Assembly (NCBI RefSeq): GCF_004001065.1
Contig: NZ_BIML01000005.1
Location: forward strand, 343,258-407,257
Source of the DNA: Paenibacillus xylaniclasticus
Lineage (GTDB): Bacteria; Bacillota; Bacilli; Paenibacillales; Paenibacillaceae
Direction of reading: 5' to 3'
DNA: 64,000 nt
Under the pieces are notes generated by a model, which searched no databases, was not told the origin of the DNA, and saw only the letters and a list, made by a program, of their open reading frames with translations. Both the position numbers and the translations under genes were made by a program. Within the stretch, counting starts at the first letter, position 1. Every line of letters begins with the position of its first letter. Shown here piece after piece: positions 1 to 7,650 of the stretch.

Positions 1-1
1 A

Positions 2-238
2 GCTGGACCAATAGCAGGGGGAGACCTATGGTATGACGGAGGTCAAACCGGTACCTATGTCTATTCGAGTGTTTATGATCACAAACCAGACGATAATAAA
101 TATTACGATGTGAAAGCTAGCGTAAAAGTATGCTCTTCCGTTACAACTTCGGGATGGCTGCCAGATAGCGCATATGCATCTGCAGATAGAAGCTTCTGGT
201 GTAACGAAACATCCTACTATGATTACCGGTCTAGATAA
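2..238 (+). CDS. Lactococcin 972-type bacteriocin, C-terminal part (5' end outside window)
   Basis: The frame is open from the window edge to a TAA at 236-238 and gives 78 residues. The pattern fits the mature region of the lactococcin 972 family: GG-x-LWYDGG near the start, an aromatic-rich VYSSVYDH stretch, a K-A-S-V segment, a GWLPDSAYA motif and a final N-x-x-S-YY-x-Y. Lactococcin 972 is a secreted peptide that targets lipid II. Two cysteines (VCSS and FWCN) could form a disulfide, which is not typical of the prototype. The signal peptide would lie to the left of the window. The downstream DUF1430-type membrane protein and ABC ATPase are the usual partners of this family and support the call. 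The start and promoter cannot be seen. Confidence 0.72.
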   Translation, partial: AGPIAGGDLWYDGGQTGTYVYSSVYDHKPDDNKYYDVKASVKVCSSVTTSGWLPDSAYASADRSFWCNETSYYDYRSR

Positions 239-354
239 TTTTCGTCTATAACCACTAGCCTTAATTAATTTATTCAATAGAAGATGCCGTTCTTCTTCCC
301 TAAATGCTCAAGCAGTGCTCTCTTCACTTACATTGCTCATACAAGGTGGAACAT

Positions 355-2390
355 ATGAAAAAGTATTATTCATATTCATTTTAGGCCAGTTTCTGCTTCT
401 ATCTTTTATATTTAACCAATCCCTCTATCCCATCTTTGAGCTCAACCAGCTAGGCGACGGTTCATTACATTCATATAGGGCTAAAGATTATAACGGAGCC
501 GATTTAAGTAAATTATACGATCAGTTAAACGATCAATGTATTCGCACAGGAAACTGCAAAGTGCAACTGGTAAAAACTCCTGTTTCTGATGATAATATTA
601 TGGTTTACGATATCTATCACAGTGATCCGGATAGCATACATAAAATACCTTCTATATCTCCTAATAAGGCTTTCCATTATCATTTGTTAACTAAAGAAGA
701 GTTTGCCGATAGCAACGGTATCTTTTATACCAACATGAGCAAGAAACAGCTTCATGCAATCTCTGGCGATATCGGGCGTCCTATAGAGCCTTATCCTATT
801 GCAATCGAATACAAGCAAATTGTTCGATATAATTTGGTGAATATCCTTTTGCTACTCGTTCTATCCCAGCTTATCTTCTTCATCTTTACCTTTACCAAGA
901 TAAAAATAAATGCAATCAAAAAGGTTCTAGGGTTCTCTGATATTCGAATGATTTCCGTTTCCATGAAGGACCTTGCGAGGATACAAGCAATTCTAGTCGT
1001 CGTTATTTTCGTTATTCACGGAATCTATTATGTAGTTCAAGATCTTCTGGTGCCACGCTACTTTTATTTGTTACTTATCTTTTTTATAGGCGTTTTCTTG
1101 GTCAACCTCATTTTAATGATGATTACGCAAATCAGCCTTAGATACATTGATATTAATCTGATGATTAAAAATAAATTATATTCGAACCGCTTAAATATAA
1201 GCCTGAATGTAATCAAAATTATATTAATGTTGTCTATTACATTCTCTATTTCGATTTTCTTAGTGAATTGGGATCAGCACAAAGAAGCTCTGCATCAATA
1301 TGATAAATTTTCTAGGCTGCAGGGTTATTACACATCCATAGGGTATAATGCAGATGAAAGCACCAAAGCAAACAACAACAAAGACCTGCTTGCCAGCTAC
1401 GGGCAATCCATTCTGCAATTGAATCAACACTTTACTCGTCTAGATCAATTGTATGTTCATGATGTATCCAATATAATGTCACAGCTCTCAAGCTTCGCAC
1501 TAAAACATCGCAACCTCACCAAAGAGGAGGTTCTGTCCGATTTCAAAAAAAATTACATTGTGGCAAATGAGGCGTATATAAAGGACTTTACCAATATAAA
1601 GCAAGCCAACGGGGACAATCTCATACTCGATAGGAATCAAGCAACGATCCTCGTACCTGAAAAGCTTCAGGAGCATGAGCAAGAGATAAAAACAGCGTAT
1701 ATGAAGAAGTATAACGATTTATTAAATTATAACCGTTATTATGACCTCGAAGACATAGAATCTCAGACCATCGACGATATTCATATCATCTACATCGCAA
1801 ATAACTTCGAGCTTGAACTCTTCGGCAAAGATGCCAAAGAAGATGGATTAGATGTACATTTTCTAAATCCCATCATCATCTTGGATCAAGGTAAATTTGG
1901 CAGCCTGTATTATTACGACGAGCTAAACCACGGCGATATCATCATTAAAGCTAAAAGCAGAGACTACTTATCGCAACAAATACAAAACTTAAACCTATCT
2001 TCACTCATTATTGAAGGATCGCTGATTACACCATTCGAGAATAAAATACACTTGACAGAGTTTATTCTTTATCAGTCTTCTGTATTTGTTATGCTGTTTC
2101 TCATTACATTGGTCTTTATCATTAATATTTCAAATTATATTGACATTACGGTTAATAGTCGCAAATTTGCTATTTAATACGTGCTAGGATATAACCTATT
2201 GAAAGCCATACAACCTCATCTTTTTATCACGGCGGCCATGCTGTCTGGCATGCTGTTAAAGCTATTTATTCATTTTAATTTGCTTGTCTATTTAATTGTT
2301 CTCATTATAGACCTCCTGATACTGATTGCCCTATACAAACTAATCATTGTAAAGGATATCCCGAAAATAATAAAAGGAGGCTCGCGATGA
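355..2390 (+). pseudogene. Bacteriocin-associated integral membrane protein (DUF1430 type), disrupted
   Basis: This is the membrane partner of lactococcin 972-type bacteriocins, a roughly 690-residue multi-spanning protein with an FtsX-like repeated permease module; it acts with the next ABC ATPase in export or immunity. Two lesions are visible. An ideal Shine-Dalgarno (AAGGTGG, 343-349) precedes ATG 355, but that frame stops after nine codons at 382-384. One extra A in the A5 run 358-362 would give M-K-K-V-L-F-I-F, the expected hydrophobic N-terminus, joined to the long frame. The long frame then stops at TAA 2175-2177, and the same frame continues for 71 codons to 2390. The flanks read FAI-stop-YVLGY, and the first half of the protein has IKKVLGF at the matching place, so TAA probably replaced a Lys codon. 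The continuous open piece is 315-2177. Confidence 0.75.
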
Positions 2391-3076
2391 AGGTCATAGA
2401 GCTTATCAATGTTAGCAAATGCTATGATGGTTCTTCCGTATTATCCAATATCCAGCTAGTCATTACTAAAGGCGAGATGGTTGCCATCACCGGTAAAAGC
2501 GGCAAAGGAAAGACAACTTTATTAAATGTCATGGGGTTAATTACAGACCGAGATGGAGGAGATTTGAATTTATTCAACTACTCCAATCCGAGCATTAACT
2601 CGAAACAAGCCATGCTGCTTAGAAGAAATAAAATTGGATACATATTCCAAAATTGCGGATTAGTCGATGAAGAAACTGTTCTGTGGAATCTTAATTTAGC
2701 CCTAGAGTATAAGAAAATGACCGCTAAAGCCAAACGCGAGAAAATTGATGATTACTTAAATCAATTCGGACTGGCCGATCTTAAAAACAAGAAAGTCTAC
2801 CAACTAAGCGGGGGAGAACAGCAGCGAATCGCAGTCATAAGACTAATGCTTCAGGATTCCGAACTAATTCTGGCTGATGAACCAACCGCAAGCTTGGATA
2901 ACGAGAATGAGAAGTATATTATGGAGCATCTACAAGAGCTGAACCAAAGAGGTAAAACCGTCGTGGTTGTTACTCATAACACTCACATTCTCCACTACTT
3001 TACAAGAGTGATTCAATTCGAGGAGCTGCAGCATGGGTCAATAAGGGCGACACCCGTGAAACTGCGTGAAGCATAA
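2387..3076 (+). CDS. Lactococcin 972-type ABC transporter ATP-binding protein
   Basis: A 229-residue ABC ATPase, probably of the small subfamily that accompanies lactococcin 972 bacteriocins. Walker A is GKSGKGKT (residues 36-43); the signature LSGGEQQR lies near 140, Walker B LILADEP near 160 and the H-loop VVTHN near 195. The ATG overlaps the stop of the membrane protein (ATGA) behind an AAAGGAGG site, so the two are translationally coupled. It would energise the DUF1430 membrane protein to export the bacteriocin or protect the producer. The ATPase itself looks intact although its membrane partner is disrupted, so the complex may no longer form. It is the last gene of the cassette; an IS remnant follows. 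Confidence 0.85.
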   Translation: MKVIELINVSKCYDGSSVLSNIQLVITKGEMVAITGKSGKGKTTLLNVMGLITDRDGGDLNLFNYSNPSINSKQAMLLRRNKIGYIFQNCGLVDEETVLWNLNLALEYKKMTAKAKREKIDDYLNQFGLADLKNKKVYQLSGGEQQRIAVIRLMLQDSELILADEPTASLDNENEKYIMEHLQELNQRGKTVVVVTHNTHILHYFTRVIQFEELQHGSIRATPVKLREA

Positions 3077-3105
3077 AGCTACAAAACCGCCCTTGAATTG
3101 ATGTG

Positions 3106-3156
3106 CTCCCCTTTAGGTAGACAGGTGAAATAATAACACCTGTTTATCAAGGGGAG
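3106..3156. repeat. Nested hairpin at the end of the IS remnant
   Basis: Two inverted repeats are nested. CTCCCCTT (3106-3113) pairs with AAGGGGAG (3149-3156), and inside them ACAGGTG (3121-3127) pairs with CACCTGT (3137-3143) around a 9-base A/T loop. The segment begins a few bases after a TGTG (3102-3105) that could be the outer tip of the IS terminal inverted repeat, and it ends just before the transposase start. It may be a subterminal IS element. It could also sequester the orfA ribosome site, because the AAGGGGAG arm is the only Shine-Dalgarno-like sequence before ATG 3164. Confidence 0.5.
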
Positions 3157-3163
3157 TTTTTTC

Positions 3164-3357
3164 ATGTCCATAAAAATGAGTACTGCGTGGAAGAGAAATT
3201 TGCCAGTTTGAAGGAGCATGACGCAAGACAGGGATCACGAAGTGAGATCGCCTGTAAATATAACATTAACGTCAGTACTTTGAAAGAATGGCGACGTCGT
3301 TATAAACTGTACGGAGTCGAAGGCCTAGCATGTCGTACAGAGAATAAGAGCTACTGA
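3164..3357 (+). pseudogene. IS3/IS150-type transposase OrfA remnant
   Basis: The frame ending in TGA 3355-3357 encodes a helix-turn-helix segment of the InsJ/OrfA type: YCVEEKF, then SEIACKYNINVSTLKEW, RRRYKLYGVEGL and TENKSY. ATG 3164 reads MSIKM and then leaves this frame. One extra A in the A5 run 3172-3176 would give MSIKNEYCVEEKF, the expected start. The remnant stops after the first helix-turn-helix; the rest of OrfA, the OrfB integrase with its DDE residues and the right end are absent. It is therefore an inactive relic that marks a past insertion directly behind the bacteriocin cassette. Confidence 0.7.
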
Positions 3358-3391
3358 CGGGGAGCGGTTCAGAAGAAGAGCGGCGTGTCCA

Positions 3392-4135
3392 TTAATCCCT
3401 TATCACATGCCCCCGTTCCATAGCGATCTCCGCAAAGTCTGCCGTAAGCCCTGGCTGCGCCTGTATCGGCTTGTTGCTGCCTATAATAATTAAATTACCA
3501 AGATCATCCACACCCGCTCCGCGAACCGGCAGATAGAACGCTCTTGTGTACGCGCACGTCTCGCTTAGCGTCGTATGGATAGCGGCACTCCGCCTGTCGT
3601 TGCGAAGCTTTCCGGCCACATTCAGAATGACCGCTCCGCCCGGGCGAAGCTTGTCCATCACCGTCTGAAAAAACTCCAGCGTCGTCAAGTGCCGCGGGGT
3701 TCCTTTGGAAGTAAAAGCGTCGAGGAGGATGTAATCGTAACGGCCCGACTCTTGCTCTACAAGAATGTCTCGCCCGTCTCCGATGACGACATTGTTCATC
3801 CGATAACGAAAAAACCGCCGACTAAGCTCTACAATCTTCTCGTCGATCTCCGCTGTAACAAACTGCCTGTCCGGATAATGCCCCGCGATCGTTCCGATCC
3901 CGTGTCCGATGACGAATGCGCTGCTGAAAGCAGGATCGTTATCATCCATCAGGTGAATCATCGCACGCTGATATTCCAGTACGACGCGCTGCGGCTCCCG
4001 CATATCCATTGCACCCTGCACGGCTCCGTCTGCGAACTGCAGCACGCGGTATTTGCCCGTCTTCCCGTACAGCTCGGACGTCTCATATACGCCAAGCTCA
4101 TTATACGGACTAATCTCCTTCGCCAGCTCGATCAA
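3392..4135 (-). CDS. Spermidine synthase-like class I methyltransferase-fold protein
   Basis: A 247-residue protein with the Rossmann core of the spermidine-synthase superfamily: FVIGHGIGTIAGHYP near the nucleotide site, then TAEIDEKIVELS, a GDGRD loop and YDYILLDAF. It lacks the transmembrane half found in fused relatives. The chosen start is TTG 4135, which has a clear GGGAGG seven bases upstream; a TTG 24 codons further upstream has no such site. Relatives in Paenibacillus are annotated as spermidine synthase-like or fused methyltransferase proteins and often have no proven polyamine activity. The substrate is therefore open. It lies downstream of phnA on the same strand with a 76-base gap and may be cotranscribed. 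Confidence 0.7.
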   Translation of the reverse strand: MIELAKEISPYNELGVYETSELYGKTGKYRVLQFADGAVQGAMDMREPQRVVLEYQRAMIHLMDDNDPAFSSAFVIGHGIGTIAGHYPDRQFVTAEIDEKIVELSRRFFRYRMNNVVIGDGRDILVEQESGRYDYILLDAFTSKGTPRHLTTLEFFQTVMDKLRPGGAVILNVAGKLRNDRRSAAIHTTLSETCAYTRAFYLPVRGAGVDDLGNLIIIGSNKPIQAQPGLTADFAEIAMERGHVIRD

Positions 4136-4211
4136 ATAACGGCCCTCCCTTGCAGCGGCAAGGCAAAGGACCCTTATGCGTGCTGCAGAAGGGCCCTTGC
4201 TTGCCAATGTG

Positions 4212-4553
4212 CTATACTTTTTTCACAAATTCCGATTTTAATTTCATCGCTCCGAAGCCGTCGATCTTACAATCGATATCATGATCGCCGTCCACTAGAC
4301 GAATATTTTTGACTTTGGTGCCGATTTTGACAACAGAGGAGGTTCCCTTTACCTTGAGGTCCTTAATTACGGTGACCGTATCGCCATCATTCAATACGTT
4401 GCCATTCGCATCCCTGACGACCTGCTGCTCCTCGTTACTCTCCGCGCTCGAATCGAGACCCCATTCATGAGCACATTCCGGACAGACGAATTGCGTACCA
4501 TCCTCGTACGTATATTCTGAATTACACTTCGGACAATTAGGCAATTGTGACAA
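4212..4553 (-). CDS. PhnA/YjdM-type zinc-ribbon protein
   Basis: A 113-residue protein with the complete PhnA architecture. An N-terminal zinc ribbon has two CxxC pairs (CPKC and CPEC, about residues 8-27). A C-terminal SH3-like barrel contains the conserved stretches [19 protein letters not shown] and [19 protein letters not shown]. Length and motif order are normal for the family. The name comes from linkage to phosphonate genes in E. coli, but the protein is not a phosphonoacetate hydrolase and its role is unknown. The gene is divergent from the vanZ-family gene, with the shared control region at about 4554-4690. Confidence 0.9.
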   Translation of the reverse strand: MSQLPNCPKCNSEYTYEDGTQFVCPECAHEWGLDSSAESNEEQQVVRDANGNVLNDGDTVTVIKDLKVKGTSSVVKIGTKVKNIRLVDGDHDIDCKIDGFGAMKLKSEFVKKV

Positions 4554-4690
4554 ATCGTATTGCTCCTTTATGTTCGATTTTGGATATAATCAAGACAAAG
4601 ATTATTTTACTATAAGCTTTAAGAAAATCGAAAGGTTTTACTTAGGTTTAATTAAGCCTGCTGCTCTATGCTAGTTGTAGAAAGGCAGGG

Positions 4691-5215
4691 ATGCAAGCGA
4701 TGAAGCGTACGATTCGAATGATGCCGGCTATCGTGTTGTTTGCGGTATATATGTATGCTCTGGTCAAAATTATTCTGTTCAAGTTCGGACAAGTCGACTT
4801 GTTGTTTCTATGGCAGCGGGCCGACGCGGCACTCGACGACGTAAGCCGACTGCACTATCGGCTGCACAGCGCCAACCTCGTACCGCTGCGTACCATTACT
4901 GGCAACCTGCGCAGCAGGTCGCTGTACGAATATATTCAGTTCTACGGCAATATCGGGTTGTTCATCCCGCTGGGCTTGTTCGTCCCATACTTCATGCGCG
5001 GCAGACTGCCTGCTCTTCTGGTGTACGGGGCAGCGATCATTCTCTCGTTCGCCTTATGCCTAATGCTGGAGAGTGCTCAACTGCTGTGCAGCATCGGCCA
5101 GTTTGATGTCGACGATCTGATTCTGAATACGGCTGGCGGCCTGCTGGGCTGCATACTGTATCACTTGTTAGCGGGAACTGCTCGGTCGCGTAAACCAGCA
5201 GCAGCATTAGGTTAG
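4691..5215 (+). CDS. VanZ family membrane protein
   Basis: A 174-residue protein with four to five hydrophobic segments. It carries the VanZ signature: NIGLFIPLGLF in the middle, an E-S-x-Q after the third helix (MLESAQLL), and the FDVDDLILNTAGGLLG motif near the C-terminus. VanZ proteins are small membrane proteins; the founding member adds low-level teicoplanin resistance, but most relatives have no known role. Two in-frame ATGs (4691 and 4700) are both possible starts; the purine-rich AAAGGCAGGG lies just upstream. A hairpin terminator at 5230-5260 ends the unit. Confidence 0.85.
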   Translation: MQAMKRTIRMMPAIVLFAVYMYALVKIILFKFGQVDLLFLWQRADAALDDVSRLHYRLHSANLVPLRTITGNLRSRSLYEYIQFYGNIGLFIPLGLFVPYFMRGRLPALLVYGAAIILSFALCLMLESAQLLCSIGQFDVDDLILNTAGGLLGCILYHLLAGTARSRKPAAALG

Positions 5216-5229
5216 ATCAAGAATACGAA

Positions 5230-5260
5230 AGACACCGCTCCCGATTAAGGAGCGGTGTCT
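5230..5260 (+). terminator. Hairpin terminator after the vanZ-family gene
   Basis: AGACACCGCTCC (5230-5241) and GGAGCGGTGTCT (5249-5260) form a 12-bp stem with a 7-base loop. It sits 15 bases after the stop codon. The following T-tract is weak (TCTCGTT). Confidence 0.75.
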
Positions 5261-5369
5261 TCTCGTTAAGGCCGCTGTTTCTTTTTATGGAATATATGTA
5301 TATCCATAATATAGAGCTTAACTCTCATCGGCTTATACCTATTTCGTCTTCTTTATACAGGGGATCACT

Positions 5370-5537
5370 ATGGGTAGTTATCACTTTATCGGCATTAAAG
5401 GCAGCGGTATGAGCGCACTGGCTCATATTACAAATATCAAGACAAATTGCTTCATCCGTAACCCAAGTACTATTTCCGTGCAGTCTCCTCATACCCTAAT
5501 ATGTCCAATTCATTCGCGAAGCCGGCATAGGAGGTAG
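5370..5537 (+). pseudogene. 5' fragment of murC in front of the catalase gene
   Basis: ATG 5370 opens a 55-codon frame whose first 20 residues match the N-terminus of UDP-N-acetylmuramate-L-alanine ligase, including HFIGIKGSGMSALAHI with the Gly-rich nucleotide-binding loop. After residue 20 the frame no longer resembles MurC, so only the first exon-like piece of about 60 bp is preserved. Intact MurC has about 435-465 residues. An AGGGGA lies before the ATG. The frame ends at TAG 5535-5537, whose last bases overlap the catalase ribosome site, and catalase begins 4 bases later. If translated, it would couple to the catalase gene like a leader peptide. A broken duplicate is the simplest explanation. 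Confidence 0.6.
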
Positions 5538-5541
5538 GAAG

Positions 5542-6903
5542 ATGAGCGAGATCGATGACAATCGTCGTGACAAGAGGGCAGGGGATGCTTCAGCACCTTG
5601 GCATTCGCAGACGGCAGGCGAGCGCGGCCCCATTCTGGAGCAGGATAACGTTCTGCATGAAACGCTAGAGACATTCATCCACTCTAAGCTGCTAGAAAGG
5701 CCCGTTCATGTCAAAGGCTATGGCGCATTCGGCACCTTTCAGACCATCCATTCGATGTCAGCCTATACGCAGCTTTGCTTCTTGCAGCATCCAGGCCAGC
5801 AGGTGCCTGTCGCCGTCCGATTCTCCCTGGCGGCCAGTAACCGGGGGACGCCGGACACCTCCCGTAACCTGCGTGGGTTCGCGACCAAATTTTATACCGA
5901 TCATGGGGTGTTTGACTTGGTCTGCAACCATATCCCCGTGTTCATCATCCGAGACCCGATTCGCTTCCCGGAGTCAATCAGAGCTCTTTCGCCCTCGCCT
6001 GTTAACAATCTCCTAGATCCGGAGCGATTCTGGAGCTTCGTTGCCCGGGCGCCGGAAGCAATGGCTTTTCTCTTCTGGCTGTATTCCGATGCGGGCACCG
6101 TCAAAAGTTTTCGCCACATCCCGGGCCATAGCGTCAATACGTTCGTCTGGAAGAACGCGCAGGGCGCTCGGACTTACGTCAAATATCACTGGATGCCCCT
6201 TGCGGGCATTCAGTATATCGACCGTCATGAGGCGGCCCGGCTCGCCGCCGAGAACCCGGATTATGCCGGAAAGGACTTATACGACACGTTGGCCTCGGGC
6301 AAGACGATCGAATACGGGCTGTACGTCCAACTGATGAACCCGCAAGACGAGCCCTTCCTCCCTTACGATCCGCTGGATGACACGAAGGTATGGGATGAGC
6401 GCCAGTATCCGCTGCAGCCCGTCGGGAGGCTGATTCTCGACCGCAATCCGGAGAACTATATGGAGCAGGTGGAGAAGCTTGCTTTCTCTCCTTCCAATCT
6501 GCTGGAGGGCGCAGAGCTGTCAGACGATCGAATGCTGCAGGGCCGCGCTAATATTTATTGGGATTCGCAGCGCCATCGGCTCGGTCCGAATTTTCGCCAA
6601 ATTCCGGTCAATCATCAGCAGGACTGGACGCCGAAGTCGCTGGTTACTAGCGGCAGCGGGCAATACGTGCAGGGGCACATCGCGCGTTCCAGTATACCGA
6701 AGCAGAACAACTTCATACAGGCCGGACAATACTATCGTGCCCTTGTGCCTATGCAGCAGGAGCATTTGATCGACAACCTGGCCGCAGAGCTGGCGAGCAT
6801 CTCCCGCGAGACACAATCGATTGTGCTCGGCTACTTGAGCAAGGCATCCGCCGAGCTTGGAGAGCACGTCGCCCGCAAGCTCCATGCCCAGGTCAAGAGA
6901 TAA
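5542..6903 (+). CDS. Heme catalase, short divergent type
   Basis: A 453-residue monofunctional heme catalase that would convert hydrogen peroxide to water and oxygen in the cytosol. The catalytic His is in RPVHVKGYGAFG (H56) and the distal Asn in DLVCNHIPVF (N129). The heme-ligand Tyr is in ANIYWDSQRHRLGPNF (Y339). NPVGRL-type elements and KVWDERQYPLQPVGRL are conserved. Two features are unusual: the residue after the distal Asn is His instead of the common second Asn, and the entry region has lost several canonical residues (HSMSAYTQ for H-D-I-x-Y). AGGAGGT at 5529-5535 fixes the start. No C-terminal flavodoxin-like domain is present. Confidence 0.9.
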   Translation: MSEIDDNRRDKRAGDASAPWHSQTAGERGPILEQDNVLHETLETFIHSKLLERPVHVKGYGAFGTFQTIHSMSAYTQLCFLQHPGQQVPVAVRFSLAASNRGTPDTSRNLRGFATKFYTDHGVFDLVCNHIPVFIIRDPIRFPESIRALSPSPVNNLLDPERFWSFVARAPEAMAFLFWLYSDAGTVKSFRHIPGHSVNTFVWKNAQGARTYVKYHWMPLAGIQYIDRHEAARLAAENPDYAGKDLYDTLASGKTIEYGLYVQLMNPQDEPFLPYDPLDDTKVWDERQYPLQPVGRLILDRNPENYMEQVEKLAFSPSNLLEGAELSDDRMLQGRANIYWDSQRHRLGPNFRQIPVNHQQDWTPKSLVTSGSGQYVQGHIARSSIPKQNNFIQAGQYYRALVPMQQEHLIDNLAAELASISRETQSIVLGYLSKASAELGEHVARKLHAQVKR

Positions 6904-6929
6904 AGCGACCCTTCCTCCATTGGACCAGC

Positions 6930-6958
6930 CCCCATTCGATTCATTCCGTCGGATGGGG
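6930..6958 (+). terminator. Hairpin terminator after catalase
   Basis: CCCCATTCGA (6930-6939) pairs with TCGGATGGGG (6949-6958) with one mismatch, followed by ATTTGTTG. It lies 26 bases after the catalase stop. Confidence 0.6.
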
Positions 6959-7027
6959 ATTTGTTGCACAGAAAGAAAAGACCATCCGCTAGGACAGTCT
7001 TCGCCATAATATCTATCATGCCTATTC

Positions 7028-7456
7028 TTAGCTGGACGATTCGCAATACTTCTTGAAGTTGTCCAGAAACGACTGCCACCCCGCCTGCTGCATCTCGACA
7101 GGATTTTCGGACTCCGCTTCGAATGACTCCACAACTTTCGTCTCGCCGCCTTGGCTAATGAAATCGATTGTCACTTTCCTTCCATCATCAAGCGTGTATG
7201 CAATATGCTCGTTCGTTCTCACTTCATCATATTCGCCGCTGAAATCAAATCCGAAGCTGCCATCCTTCGCCTCCATACGAGTAAGGAATTTACCGCCAGC
7301 CCTCAGATCATTCTCAGCTCTTGGCGCATGCCAATCCTCGGATGCAAATGACCATTTCGTGATGTGTTGCGGTTCCGTCCAGCAACTCCACACGCGTTCA
7401 ACAGGCGCATTAACGGAGGTCTCTACTGTCAAGGTAACTTCATTTTCCATCACCAT
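7028..7456 (-). CDS. SRPBCC domain protein, AHSA1 type
   Basis: A 142-residue single-domain protein of the START-like SRPBCC fold, AHSA1 subgroup. It has the typical entry TVETSVNAPVERVWSCWTEPQHITKW, a GGKFLTRMEAKDG hairpin with FDFSGEYDEVRTNEHIAYTLDDGRK, and the terminal helix MQQAGWQSFLDNFKKY. Members bind hydrophobic ligands or act as stress proteins, but individual bacterial functions are mostly unknown. The upstream GGGAGA supports a start at 7456; an in-frame ATG two codons later is also possible. It is monocistronic and convergent with catalase. Confidence 0.88.
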   Translation of the reverse strand: MVMENEVTLTVETSVNAPVERVWSCWTEPQHITKWSFASEDWHAPRAENDLRAGGKFLTRMEAKDGSFGFDFSGEYDEVRTNEHIAYTLDDGRKVTIDFISQGGETKVVESFEAESENPVEMQQAGWQSFLDNFKKYCESSS

Positions 7457-7567
7457 TCATTTCTCCCATCTTTAGTTAAAATGGACATGCACCTTCATTA
7501 TACGCGCCCGCGCATTAGCCGAGTAGGGCCATTGTGACGAAATACGCTGGGGCGGTATATAAAAAAA

Positions 7568-7615
7568 CATCCCGCTGTCGGATGATCTTATGATCTCTCC
7601 AACGATCGCGGGATG
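7568..7615. terminator. Terminator-like inverted repeat between SLH and SRPBCC genes
   Basis: CATCCCGC (7568-7575) pairs with GCGGGATG (7608-7615) across a 32-base loop. On the minus strand the 3' arm is followed by a long T run (complement of 7559-7567), which fits termination of the SLH gene that ends at 7651. Confidence 0.65.
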
Positions 7616-7650
7616 GCTTGTTTTAGATATATGTTCTAGATATAAAGGGA

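Noticed and set aside
3575..4312. A 245-codon plus-strand ORF opposite the methyltransferase and phnA genes
   Set aside because: It spans two real genes on the other strand, shows no family motifs and has a composition expected of an antisense frame.
6520..7134. A 204-codon minus-strand ORF opposite the end of catalase
   Set aside because: It overlaps catalase and the SRPBCC gene, has no ribosome site and no recognisable domain.
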